A stretch of 64,000 bases of DNA, taken from contig JBCNJP010000007.1 of NCBI GenBank assembly GCA_039602395.1, positions 119,880,957 to 119,944,956 of the forward strand, read 5' to 3'. Position numbers and translations under genes: made by a program. Every line of letters starts with the position of its first letter. Positions within the stretch are counted from its first letter, which is position 1. A model generated the notes under the pieces. The model saw only the letters and a list, made by a program, of their open reading frames with translations. It had not been told where the DNA came from and did no database searches. This DNA comes from Deinandra increscens subsp. villosa. Lineage: Eukaryota; Streptophyta; Magnoliopsida; Asterales; Asteraceae. Shown here one piece after another: positions 36,818 to 48,130 of the stretch.

Positions 36818-36820
<3 letters not shown>
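36401..36820. mobile_element. TA-microsatellite MITE, family 2
   Basis: Begins TATAGGGGGCGGTTCCAGTG and ends TTGCATTTGAACCTCCACAA before a long (TA)n run. Inside, GCGGACA...TTTTACCTA and its approximate inverse pair at the ends, and ATACCAGCAC / TACTAGCAC words recur (36550-36730). Non-coding. Confidence 0.65.
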
Positions 36821-36874
<54 letters not shown>

Positions 36875-37051
36875 AGATGATCATTTGAAAACCAATTAGG
36901 TTTGAGAACTAAAAAGAACTAATCTTAGTCACTAGTTTATATATATGGAAAACCCTCCCATGAATTATAGTGAGTCCTCACCTGAAATTAGTGGTGGAGA
37001 TTTAGTTCTCAAAAGTTCTCAAAATAAAAAGTTCTCATTTGAACCTAACCC

Positions 37052-37107
<56 letters not shown>
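36818..37107. repeat. Two (TA)n microsatellite tracts
   Basis: Nearly pure TA repeats at about 36820-36870 and about 37061-37107 surround the family 1 copy at 36870-37058. Tracts like these are prone to length change and assembly error. Confidence 0.85.
36870..37058. mobile_element. TA-microsatellite MITE, family 1, copy 2 (inverted)
   Basis: Inverse copy of the element at 36141-36400: read on the minus strand it opens TATAGGGTTAGGTTCAAATG and contains ACCACTAATTTCAGGTGAGG. It lies between two (TA)n tracts (about 36820-36870 and 37059-37107). Confidence 0.75.
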
Positions 37108-37110
<3 letters not shown>

Positions 37111-37759
37111 GAGGAGTGCTTTATGAGGGGCGTTACTGTCACACCTCAACCGATGACGAAATATATTGAGGAGTGATGATTGTCCAGATGCTCAATGACA
37201 CTAATTATAGTTCAGATACTTAGATATGCCTTTTATTGAATGATAGAAATTGCCTTTTATTGATATGCATGATACACGAGTGATACAACACAAGTTAATA
37301 GAAGATGTTGTCGTAGGCGTAGCTTGTAGGCATATGTTGATGTTCAATTTCATTGTATTATTGAGTTTTACTAGGCCAGAATAATCATCTTGGCCTCTCT
37401 CTGATAATACACATGATACGTCACAAGGTGATTGAAGGTGTTGTCGTAGACATTAACATCACTACGTATGCACGTCTATATTTTCTTTTTACTTGCGAAC
37501 AGACTCTAATATATCTTTAAAATCACTAATGTGCACCCTATCGTATTTATAACTACAAAATACATTATTTTACTACCAAACTATCTATTTAAAAATATAA
37601 ATAATACATTATTTTACTACCAAACTATCTCTTTAAAAATATAAATGTTTAATTTAAACCCATATATTTAAAAATGACAAAAGTGATGGAAAAGAGAACA
37701 AAAACATTGAAAATTATATCGGGTTTAGTGGGATTATTAAAAGTGTCAGCAAATGGGGA
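37108..37759. other. Intergenic stretch with LTR-like start
   Basis: TGTCACACCTCAACCGATGA at about 37138 looks like the opening of a Gypsy LTR but no end, duplication or primer-binding site was found. The words TACATTATTTTACTACCAAA occur twice (37560 and 37605), a small tandem duplication. Confidence 0.4.
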
Positions 37760-40700
37760 TAATTATTGTTGACGAAACCTACTTTTCCCATTTCTTGACA
37801 TCTTCCCCCAATCGCCGTGAAAACCCTAGCAGAGGTACACTCTTCTTCTTGCTTCCATTCTACTAGGGTTTATCATTCTGCACACTCTATTTATGCACTA
37901 ATCAGCTGTTCACACTCTCTACATATCGTGTTAACCTGTTTGAGATAGTTCATGAACAACTGAAATGCAATTTATGATCGTTCGGACAATTTAGCGTGTA
38001 TCAATGTTTCGAATTCACATCGCTTGTGCTGTTCTGTGATATATATAGCTTGCATCAATGGTTGAATGCATTTACGGGGATTGACGAAAATTAGGACGAA
38101 ATTGTTGATGAACTGGAAACGGTTTTAATCGTTTGAGGTTAAGTAGGTTATGTTTTAGGATTATGAATTTCTTATCATATATATTGTCTCTGATTACCTG
38201 TTATCTCAGGTGCTTCATTAGTTTCAAATTTCATGGAATTTGATGTCTCTTTGGCAGAGTTAGTTGCTAGTATTTGGGTGTAGTGTCACAGAGTTTTCAG
38301 TTATTGACATTAAAGTAGACCGAAGTTTGTGGCTTTTCTTGAGGAACTGTCATGAAGATTGCTTTTATTTACGGCATTTTAGGACATGAGGTACTATGTG
38401 ATATGTACAGGATCGGTGTATGTGTGTCTTATTTGTGAATGTGCATGTAAGTGTTCATTGCAGTTCATCTGTTGCAAAAATTGGTTTACTTTGCAAGGTT
38501 AAAATTATCAGTTTGATATGGTTTTGAAACAAATTAGTTGTTTTATGCACATGGTACCATGTGTTAGATACAGGATCAGCGTATGTGTGTCTTATTTGTG
38601 AATGTACTTATTAACTACATATTTGAATACATAACATGACATGACATGCTGGGCCGGTCTACAAAATTCTATAGCCTATAAAATTGAGCATTTGGGGTAC
38701 TAGACATGCAGTTTGGATGTTTGAGCCTATTACAGAGATAAAAAAAAATGTTAATTAGAATTAATAATCTGTAATGGTAACTTAATAGCTTGTTAGCTAT
38801 GTGTTCGGTTAAGTTAAGATTTTGTAAATTTTATGATTAACCTGTTTCTTTTGTTAACATCATCTTATATGATATGTTTGCCATGCTTATGGTAGCATTT
38901 AGCCTTTCCTGTTGTAAATTGTATTTTGAAGAGGAAATAATGGACTAATGTAAGCGGATCTTGTCTATGACATGAACTCATGAAGTTTTTGGCCTTTTCA
39001 GAATCACTAGAGATATAACAATGAAGCGAAAGCGCGCAGCTGGGAGGCAAAAACATAAAGTGGCTATGACAAAGAATAAGCTTCTAAATGACGTGATGAA
39101 TGACGAGGGAGGAGAACTTGAAACCAACATGAGCGGCCGGCCTGTAGGGAAATCTTTATCTAATGAGAGAACAGATGAAAATGCCACCTCGCTTCCCGTT
39201 GAAAAATATCCAAGCGCATTGCGTGAAATGATTGTTTCAATTATTAAAGAAATATCCAAGGAAGCTGGTGGCCTAGCTAACCTGTCAAGTAGCTTAGGGG
39301 ATGACCCAATCAGCAATGGACAGATGGCACAACCTCAAGCTGACACGGGCCTTGAGGGAACCAAAAGGCCACTACATCAAAACGCAGAATACAAGACACA
39401 GGAATTAGATGCTGCCCTAACGGTATGGTTCATTATATGTGTAATGTACATTGACCATCTTTCTACAAATTATGCATCCTGTTTTTATACTTATATTTAC
39501 CAATTTTTCTTTCCTAGGTGATTATAAAGACCATGAATTTGGATGCAGCCGATCCATTTAACAGACCTGTAGATCCGATTGAACTTGGAATACCTGTAAG
39601 TTTATTGTTTGAATGTAATTTAGCCTTTCGTTTTTTCTTTCCATAAACACTAGATTTTACTTAAACAGTGTCCAGTGATGTTTTATCTTTCCTCGTCAAA
39701 GCTTCTTCTTTTCTATAAATACCAAAGTTTAAAAAAACGTAAACGAGCCTCGAGGCGTTTTCCCTTCGCCTCATGAGGCGTAAGCCTCGAGGCGAATCGA
39801 GGCGTAAACCCGAGGCGGAATCAAAAAATATATATAAATTATATATCTTATAAAAATAAAAATAGTAAACATTAAACAAATAATTTCCCAACTAATATCT
39901 ATCAAATTCAATAGTTATAGAAAAGAAATAAAATGTAATGCATTAAAAAGACATGAAATGTTTAAAATTCACACCATAAGTTTATAACATTAAAGAGTGA
40001 TCAATTTCAAACTGCATAAAACACGTTATTTTGACCTTTCTTTTCTTTTGAACAACAAAATATGACCTATCGGGTTCTATTTTTAACCTATAGGGCTTTT
40101 ACTGGGCCAAAAACAACCAACTAAAGCTTATGTCAGCCCTGATGAATGAGGCGTACGCCTCACAACAGCATCACGCCTCACAGTTTTTTACCGCCTCGAT
40201 CAACAGAGGCGTAGGTACCAATCACACCATATGAGGCACCGCCTCATACACGTTATCTGACCGCCTCGCCTCGAGGCGCGCCTCGAGGCGTACGCCTCAA
40301 ACGTTTTTTTAAACCATGATAAATACGCACTACACGAATGGGCAACACGAACAAGTTCAAATTACTTTTGTTAACTTGTGGAAAATCTTGATTCACTTTC
40401 AAATGTACAATAAAAAGTAATTATTGAGTTAGTTATGCTTCAGGGTTACAGCTTTTGATAGACAGTCACCAACTATATTTTCGTTTCTTGTATCATACAA
40501 TGATTTTCTATCATGAATTTGGTGGAGCTTGAACCAGGATTACTTTGATGTTATCGAGACACCTATGGATTTTGGTACAATATGCAACAACCTCGAGAAT
40601 GGTCTCAAGTACATGAATTCAGCAGACGTGTTTAAGGATGTACAATATATTTGGTATAATTGTGTCAAATATAATAAGAAGGGTGATCATATATTGGAGC

Positions 40701-43180
40701 TCATGAATCGGGTCAAGACATTCTTCATGAAGCACTGGATAGCAGCTGGATTGCACACAGAACAGTCATCTATTAATGGTAGGGGCTCAATTTTTTTCAT
40801 TCCCATTCCCTGCAATCCTTTAGGATATGCATTTGTAACACGTGCTACTTTTTTTAGTGAGTTTGTGCTGTAATTAGTCTTCTTGCTACCATTATTATTA
40901 TTATCCTTTATGATGGATATTAACAGTTAACATGCGCAATCTCCCAACAGAACCTAGCCTGCAACACAGCATGGATAATGAGGAACATTCAGGGAGCCCT
41001 GTAACTCCTGTTACTGGTAAAATTCAGCCTAACCATAATAAGTACCAAGAAACCCTTAAAATAGATGAATGTATGGTATCAAGAGAAAATGGTAAATGTG
41101 TTTTAATTTTTTTAATATGGGTTTATAACCGTTTCCTTTTACTTGCATGTTATTTCAGTTGGTGAACGTGTCATGCCCCCTACAGAATATTCTATCTTGA
41201 GAGGCAAGAAAATAGTAAAAGATGCTGGCAGCAACCAAGTAGCTGAAAATTTTCCTACGCCTATAAACATATTGGCTAGTCACTCCCAGCAGAGCTCTAG
41301 TCAAAGTCAACCAGATTCGTCACCTGAACAGGACGAGCCTGCCACTGGTACTCCTCATTAACCATAACTGCCTTCTACCACTACATGGGAAATAAGACAT
41401 ATATCTGACTTGGTTAAACATAACTGGCTAAAAACAGATTCGACAACTATTCAAAAGAAGCGCCATGGTCGAGGGCCCACACGTTGCCTTAAGTTATTGA
41501 ATACAGTTGGACGGATAAAAATTGTCACCAATAATCTGGGGCAACCTGTAGGTAGTGAAGCATCCCTATTAACCAGCTTTTTAGGCCTCACGGCACGTGA
41601 TGGGAAACTGGCTCCCCTTATTTATTCTAGTTGGAGCAAAGTGCCAGAAGCGAACAAGGAGAAAATGTGGCAGAAAGTTCTGGTATCTGGAGAATCATTT
41701 TCAATATGTCTTATGGTTTCCTTCTTTATTCTTGTCATGTTAACCTATAATAATATATATTTATTGTTCACGCAACAGACAAAATTTGATATTGATCCAT
41801 GTAGTCGAAGTTGGGTGCTGAGGTCACTTGGAACCAAATGGAGAAATTTCAAGGCCCTTCTTAAGGCTACTCATTATGATACTCACAGGACTGATGAGGA
41901 GCGCCTTGCTGATCGTGATGAGAGGGTCCTTCCCAGTCAGTGGTCAGTCCTTGTTTCTCAGTGGAGCTCTGAAAAATGGAAGGTTTGTTTACAGTTGTTA
42001 TTATTATTTTATTTTTTTGTGAAGTTGGAATTCGACTGTTAATGATGTATTCTTCTGTAATATTGCAGCGTCTTAGTGCCAAAAATAAGGCCAATCGTGC
42101 AAGGCAACGGTTCAACCACACCTCGGGCAAAAAAAGCTTTGCCAGAATACGTGAGGAGGAGGTACATTATGCTTGTTACCCGGTTAATGCTTTCTTTTGT
42201 GTGTGTGTATAAACCACCAGAATGTCTGATAAATTGTTCTGTTTAACCATGGCAGAAGGCAAAAAGGCCTGACGGGAAGGAGCTGTCACGTGCTGAACTA
42301 TTTATATTGACTCGTACACGCAAAAATGGTCAGCCTGTGAATGAAGAAACAGCTGCTGTAATTGTAAGGGCCTTAACTTTCTGTCATTTTATGCAAATAA
42401 ACCTCAAAAAATTGTCTTCTGATCACTTGTATCTTCATGGCAGTCTCAACTTCTTGAATCAGAAACCAATTTGGAACAAACAACGATCAACAAAAGCGAA
42501 CCTCAAGATGATGCCTATAACCGTGTTATGGGAGTGGATAAAAAAAGCACTGTGCCTCTACTTGGATTAAATGCAACCCCTTATTGTTCTGGGTCTGAAA
42601 TCCCTACTCGTGCCGAGGCTTTGAGGATGGTTAACGAGAAGAATGCAGAGGTTGTTAAAATGAAGGAGAAACTTGCATCAGTGGAGGAAACATGCTCACA
42701 GATGGCTGCTCAGATGTCTGCCATGATGTCAATGATGGCTAACATGCACAAGGCTTCCCCTGGGGCAAATTTCAATAATAATGTAAGTTTGTTATCAATT
42801 TCATAAATTTATATTAGTTTTGGAACATTAAATTTAAAATTTTAATAGCCACTATGCAAATTTTTTATATCATTTCGTTCGTTTAGGTTGGTGATACATC
42901 GGTTCCAGTGGTTATACCGAATCAGTCTGAGCCTATATCGACAACTAACCAAGATGTTCCTTCAAAAAAGGTGATTTCTTTTTCATTTTTTTTAATCTCA
43001 AGAGTTTGTGTAACCACGTGATTGATGAGCATGGATTTGTGTTGCAGACGCGAGGAAGGAAAAAGAGAGCATAGAAAAACAAGCAAGGTACTTCGCTCAC
43101 CCGAATTTCCATATATTACTTAATTTGTCTCATTTGAATTTTCTGAATTTGAACTTATTGGTTTTATTATCATGGGCAGG
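37760..43180 (+). CDS. Bromodomain-Transposase_24 fusion protein, 12 coding exons, 724 aa
   Basis: A leader exon ends at about 37834 (GCAGAG/GTAC); the coding exons are 39021-39422, 39518-39595, 40538-40778, 40927-41091, 41159-41347, 41438-41682, 41779-41982, 42069-42161, 42256-42363, 42444-42782, 42887-42970 and 43048-43074. All borders are GT-AG, all phases agree, total 2175 nt. The N-terminus is basic (MKRKRAAGRQKHK). A bromodomain covers about residues 128-225: ELDAALTVIIKTMNLDAADP, IPDYFDVIETPMDFGTI, VFKDVQYIWYNCVKYNKKGD with the acetyl-lysine-binding Asn. After a Ser/Gln-rich linker comes a Transposase_24 (Ptta/En/Spm) domain from about residue 365: KKRHGRGPTRCLKLLN, FLGLTARDGKLAPLIYSSWS, WVLRSLGTKWRNFKALLK, SFARIREEE, SRAELFILTRTRKNGQPVNE. 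A coiled coil (AEVVKMKEKLASVEE) and an AT-hook-like end TRGRKKRA follow. Expected nuclear, binding acetylated histone and possibly DNA. An intron may also lie in the 3' UTR (about 43088-43180). Confidence 0.85.
39723..40318. mobile_element. hAT-type MITE in an intron, 596 bp, 8-bp duplication ATAAATAC
   Basis: ATAAATAC flanks both sides (39715-39722, 40319-40326). Ends are CAAAGTTTAAAAAAACG and the inverse CGTTTTTTTAAACCATG. Both arms are packed with GCCTCGAGGC palindromes and GAGGCG words, giving strong hairpins. It lies in the intron between bromodomain-gene exons 2 and 3 and does not disturb either splice site. Confidence 0.85.
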
Positions 43181-44780
43181 TGATTCAGGAAAAGGCAATC
43201 TGCATATGTAACATATTTTCTAGCTTACTGTAAGATATGTAACAAACTTGTTAATGAGATTGAGTTAGCTTACTTCTTGATGTAGCTAGGGATATTTATA
43301 GTTTTCAGCTTACTTCTTGATCAAGGTTCTTACAAGTATGCCACCTGTCGTGGACTTGTCGAGACACGCATCTTGTAGCGTCCTGGAATCCATAAGGAAC
43401 TTCCAAGTTCCATCATGCGTATGATTGAGGTTCATTGGTGCTTTGATCAAAACTCCCGCCCTGTTTTCCAGAAGTATTAACGCACATGAACCATTTTCGT
43501 AACTAACTCTAGAGTAAATAGCATGGGAAGTCCCTGTGGTTTTTCAAAATCTCACTTTTAGTCCTTGAACTATTGAAATTGCAAAAATAGTCCTCAAACT
43601 TTCACTTTCGTCTCACTTAGGGGTCCCTGGGTCTAACGTCCGTTAAAAACTCAGTTAAATGGGTGTTGATCGACCGTTATACTCTTCTTTAAAAAAGTTA
43701 AAAAAATAACACTAATTTATGACTCTTAAAATCCCAGCCATGCAAATTGGTGTTCTCAAGAGATGACAGAGAGAAAGAGAGATATTGAGGTGCCATTGGT
43801 GATGGAATCTCCGGTGACGCCCCCATGATCATGTAGCTGCAATTTCTAGGCTCACAATTTCTTTCTCCCTTTTTTCTAACGGTGACATCTCGCGATGACT
43901 CATTCCACTCGGCAGCAAAGCCACGATCGACTTTCCCACCACCTGATGGTCGTCGTCGGCTATTTAGAGGCGACTAGGGTTTCGATGGTGCTGGTTTCCA
44001 ACTCTGAGCATGGCGGAGACTGTGGTTATAGGGCTGGAATCCTAGATCGGTGATGGATTCGGAGTTTTTCCGACTGTCATCGCGAATCCGGTAACCTACA
44101 TTTATGGTCTCCGCCTGACGCCTCCTAAATCGGTGGTTCAAGGTAAGTTTGTGAGTGTTTATTCGATTTTTAGGTGACACCACCTTTCTAAACCTCCGAT
44201 TTCTACTTGCAATTGTCAGATTTTGGTTGATGATGTTTAGATGATGTTAGCGACTAGATGATGGTAGATGTGGTGCTCGGTTTGGAAAAAAGATCAGTTA
44301 ATTGTGAACGTTGTTTGGTAAATTTTTAATTGTGAATGTTTAGAAAAAATATCAATTAATTGTAAATGTTTAGGTGTTAGCGACTGGATGATGGTAGATG
44401 TGGTGCTTCGATTCCTCTTGTGTTAATTTTTATTCTTTCTTTTCAGTTTTCTTTGTTGTTTGGTAAATTAGTTTGTGTTATGTTTCTGAATTGTTTCTCC
44501 TTTCTAGCTTTTTGCTAGTGTGTTATCTTATATGTTGGCCGTTCAAAAAAAAGATGTGGTTCTCGGTGACGAAAATAACGGATGTCGGCGCCGATCAGAG
44601 CTGCTACCGGCGAAGATGGAGGATGGTTGCGACGGTTGGAGCTGGCTACTGGTGAAGATGGGGACGGTTGCGATGGTCGGAGGGGATGTGGTGTTGAACA
44701 TTGAAGATGGAAAATGGTTATTTAATTAGTGTTTAAGCTTACGTGGACACGCCCCAAGACCCAAAATATGGTATCTTACT
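43181..44780. other. 3' region of the fusion gene and a one-ended MULE relic
   Basis: After the 3' UTR, GAGTAAATAGCATGGGAAGT at about 43512 opens a terminal repeat related to that of the Pack-MULE-like element at 33726 (shared words CCAAAATCTCA-like, AGTCCTTGAACTATTGAAA, CTTTCGTCTCAC, TCCCTGGGTCTAACG). GC-rich gene-like sequence follows (43780-44200 and 44560-44700), with the word GATGATGGTAGATGTGGTGCT duplicated near 44257 and 44386. No matching right terminus was found before 44800, so the element is truncated or rearranged. Confidence 0.5.
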
Positions 44781-44879
44781 ATCTTTTAGAGTCTCTTATA
44801 TAGTTCTTCAAAGAGCTTTTTATTTTATTTTATTTCATCTTCTAATAATTTTTTTTTAAACTAGGCAACGCCTAAACGG

Positions 44880-45542
44880 AAGAAGCGTTTTGGCATCGAG
44901 TTAGTGAAAAATTCCACGAGAAGCGCAAAAGAACCGCAAAGCCTGGTGAAGTTTGTTACTTTCAAAACAATGATAAACTAAGCGGGAAATTGGGCCTCAT
45001 GAAGTCGAAATTTGCCAAGTTTCATGGCATTATGGCATGCGTCGAGCGAAACAGTAAAAGCGGCCCAAGTGACCTCGACGTTTGAACACCGCCATCGGTC
45101 GTTACAAAGATGATCATAGCTCGCCACCGCTCCTCGAACATTACAACCTTTTGAAACAATCACCACAGTTTCATGAAATAATGGAGGGTTCAAAGGCAAG
45201 CAAGAAAAGATCATTGACCGATATGGATAGTCCCATGGATTGCAATATCAACTTAAACAATGATGCGGTGAATTTGGATGAAGACGAAAACAAACCGTAA
45301 ATGAATGTATTGCGGAGGCCGGTGGGCAAAAAAAAGACGATACGCCAGCAAAAAGAGAAGCTTGAAGAGGAAGCGTTCTTGGAAGAACTCCATTTGTTCA
45401 ACAGCGGACTAAATTGCGAGAGGAAAAAATCGTCTTAATCAACTCCGCGTGATATGCTTGGACACCTCGAATTTGAACGAAAAGCAACGAGCGTTGATCG
45501 AAAAGGAGGAGGAGATCATGGATAAATTGAGGAACAAATAGA
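44880..45542 (+). pseudogene. PIF/Harbinger ORF1-like (NAM-associated C-terminal) pseudogene
   Basis: Plus-strand translation with frame changes and stops gives the Myb/SANT-linked NAM-associated domain seen in Harbinger ORF1 proteins: SEKFHEKRKRTAKP-like, KLSGKLGLMKSKFAKFHGI, ACVERNSKSGPSDLDV, then after a stop NTAIGRYKDDHSSPPLLEHY, LLKQSPQFHEIMEGSKASKK, RSLTDMDSPMD and KKTIRQQKEKLEEEAFLEEL. Stops near 45085, 45300 and 45438 break it. The N-terminal Myb-like part is missing. Dead fragment, no termini found. Confidence 0.7.
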
Positions 45543-46151
45543 TTGTCTAATTTATGGTGTTTTATTTGAAGTTTTAAGTTATTTTCTATTTCAAGAAATC
45601 GTAGTTTTTGATTTATAAATCCTAATATTTATATTAATGTGGTATTTAAAAAAAAACTCAAAAAGTAAAAAAATAATAATAATCTACCATACCACATGGA
45701 GTATATCCCATGTGTGTGGTATTTATATGTGGTCTAGTAAGCGCTGACATGACCATCACACCACATTAAGGTATATATACTTCATGCCGTTACTATTGAT
45801 AAGTTGTCAAATGGGTGCGTATGGAAAAGAGATCAATGCTTAAATTCTCCTAAATTGCTTCTAGTTTAATTTTTTTTATTATTATTACTTGAAGGCCTGA
45901 TTGCATAAATAGATTTTTTTTAACAAGAGTTAGAAACTATCCCTAAGTCTTTATTTAATACCCGAGTAAACATTCCTAAGTCAAGATTACAACTGTTCAT
46001 ATTGAATTTGAAACTCCAAGTTTGACTCATCCAAAAACACCCTAAAGGAAGATACCTACCACTTGGAAAAACTCCCTTGAGCCAGGTTTTGAACTTCAGA
46101 CCTCAATCCCAAATTCCCAAACATCGTCTCATTAGCAATCCCATGCTCTAA
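45543..46151. other. AT-rich spacer
   Basis: AT-rich sequence with poly-A/T runs; no gene or bounded element recognised. Confidence 0.4.
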
Positions 46152-46493
46152 GGCTATCCGTAATGGGGCTCCATGGGGGCGCCATGGAGCCCATAGCGCC
46201 TCATATAGCGCCCAGAACCACCCCCTAGGGGCGCCATGTTAAGTGAAACTGGGAGGGGCGTGATGTACATGGCGCTCCCCCATTTCTTGTTGATTGGTTT
46301 GTTTGATTTTTTCTTTTTTTTTAATTGGAGAGATTTTATTAAGTAGGGGTTTTTAAATAATAATTAGGTAATAATTAGAGGGGCGTTATGGGGGGTTACC
46401 ACTACACCACTTTTTCCATGGAGCCCCTCTTGATGACGTGGACGCCACATGGCGCATAACGCCCACAAGGGGCTCCATCCACTACGGATAGCC
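46152..46493. mobile_element. Tourist-type MITE, 342 bp, TAA duplication
   Basis: Ends GGCTATCCGTAATGGGGCTC and its inverse GGGGCTCCATCCACTACGGA...GCC, with TAA on both sides (46149-46151, 46494-46496). GC-rich arms with repeated GGCGCCATG words. Non-coding. Confidence 0.88.
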
Positions 46494-46496
46494 TAA

Positions 46497-47628
46497 GCAT
46501 CGTCTATATGTCAGCTCCTACCAACTTTGGTAGGATCTATATTAAGATCTTTAGGTCACATTGGGAAAAAATTACTCAAATTTTTTTAAAAAAGTGAAAA
46601 ATCTAAGAAAACCCGTGTATGCATTAAAGCTGATTCATGCTGATGGGATGATTAGATAACGGTTGTATTTATAGGGGAAAGTAGTATTTGTCCTCCTCAA
46701 TCTGTTTTGACCCATTTTCTTGTTAATGTACCGCATGTTTTTTTTCATGATTTTCAATCTATTAATTTTCATTGTTTCCTGGCACATTGGTGGTACATAA
46801 ACCTACCACATTTTATTTCGGATTTAAACTTGCAACCTTTTAGTTTTAGTTGGGAAGCCACCACTTTACCACCAATTTGTGCACTTGATGATAGATGGAT
46901 TATATCATGCTTTGTTTCGGATGTAAACTTGTAACCTTTTAGTGGGAAAACCACCACTTTACCACCAATTTTTGCACTTGATGATAGATGGATTATATCA
47001 TGGTTCTAAGTAAATATGACAGGAATCCAAGCCTATTGTGAGCCTTTATTCTCTTACATATTAAGATGGGAGACGACTAAGGCACGTTTACACTGTTTTG
47101 GTTCACACATGATTCTACTCTATGGTGTGACAATCTTGATGCCACATACTTAGCAATCATGAAGCACCTGAAGATTAATCTTCACTTTATTCACAATATG
47201 ATTTTTGTTCAACACCCTAACCTCCAACCCCAGTGACAATCTTGGTGCCAAATCTATGGACTCTATTCTCTTCAAATCTACACCATTACTCATAACCGGA
47301 CTCGGAACATCTCACAAGGAAGGATACCATCATGTACACAACCAAATACCATTAGGCAACTAGCCTTTGATTGAATGTACACCAGTATATCATAGAATAA
47401 CCAGATTGTTCAAATTATGTCAGCTATACAATTAGCATTATGATCAGGTTTTTAAAATGAATCAGATGATGAATCACTTCAAGAGTTCAGAAATCATCAA
47501 TTAATGTTGAATCAGAAAGCTTTTCATAAATCAATTCACCTTGAACACAACAGATCAAAAGTAGCAAACATCTAGCATTATCACTCAAACAGATGATTCA
47601 GACATATGATATAACAAATTGAAACAAA
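46497..47628. other. Intergenic stretch with a short tandem duplication
   Basis: No gene. A unit of about 110 bp is repeated at about 46815-46995 (ACTTGCAACCTTTTAGTTTT and ACTTGTAACCTTTTAGTGGG, each followed by CCACCACTTTACCACCAATT and GATGATAGATGGATTATATC). The end nearest 47628 is the 3' UTR of the eS28 gene. Confidence 0.55.
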
Positions 47629-47826
47629 TCAACGCAGCCTTCTGGCCTCCCTCTCAGATTCAAGCAAAGTAAGAACATCACCTTCTCTGACGGGTCCCTT
47701 GACGTTCCTCATGATGAAACGGTTCTGATCGTCCAGAAATTTAACTCTCACCTGCGTCACCTGCCCTCTCGATCCGGTTCTCCCCATCACTTTCACCACC
47801 ACGGCGTGCTTGATCTGAGATTCCAT
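47629..47826 (-). CDS. RPS28: Ribosomal protein eS28 (40S S28), 65 aa
   Basis: A 65-codon open frame of the exact family length: MESQIKHAVVVKVMGRTGSR, GQVTQVRVKFLDDQNRFIMR, NVKGPVREGDVLTLLESERE, ARRLR. The protein has an OB/S1-like fold and sits on the head of the small ribosomal subunit near the mRNA exit. An AG acceptor at 47829-47828 sits one base before the ATG, and a GT donor at 47982-47981 marks a leader intron of about 155 bp, usual for plant ribosomal protein genes. The sequence is intact and surely a working or recently working copy. Confidence 0.97.
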   Translation of the reverse strand: MESQIKHAVVVKVMGRTGSRGQVTQVRVKFLDDQNRFIMRNVKGPVREGDVLTLLESEREARRLR

Positions 47827-47982
47827 TCTGAAATTCTAGATTTTAACCTCAGAAATTAGGATCAAAATGTTAACGATTCAAGCACAAATTGAAGAGGATA
47901 TATTGATTGATTGCAATTGGTAGTAGAGAAAGATGGATCAAAGTTTATCGGAGGATTAGTAGATGGAAACGAGATTGATTAC

Positions 47983-48130
47983 CTGGCGTATGAACGGCTG
48001 CAGCTTTTTCAAAATGAAGACGATGGAATTTGAGGACAGAAAACCCTAATCATCTATATAGGTGGGATCGCAAGTTCGATTTGAGCCCTAAAAAAATGAT
48101 ACATAATGGGCCTTAGTAATAATTTACAGC
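47983..48130 (-). promoter_or_regulatory. eS28 promoter: TATA box, telo-box and site II motifs
   Basis: Upstream of the leader exon the plus strand shows AAACCCTAA at 48041-48049 (telo-box), CTATATAGG at 48054-48062 (TATA box on the minus strand) and TGGGCC at 48107-48112 (site II), plus GCCC words near 48085 and 48128. Telo-box with site II elements is the standard arrangement of plant ribosomal-protein promoters and links expression to growth. Transcription start is inferred, between the TATA box and about 48020. Confidence 0.75.

Noticed and set aside
41359..41367. Two in-frame TAA stops suggesting the bromodomain gene is a pseudogene
   Set aside because: A 90-nt GT-AG intron covers both, keeps phase, and the other eleven junctions are clean.
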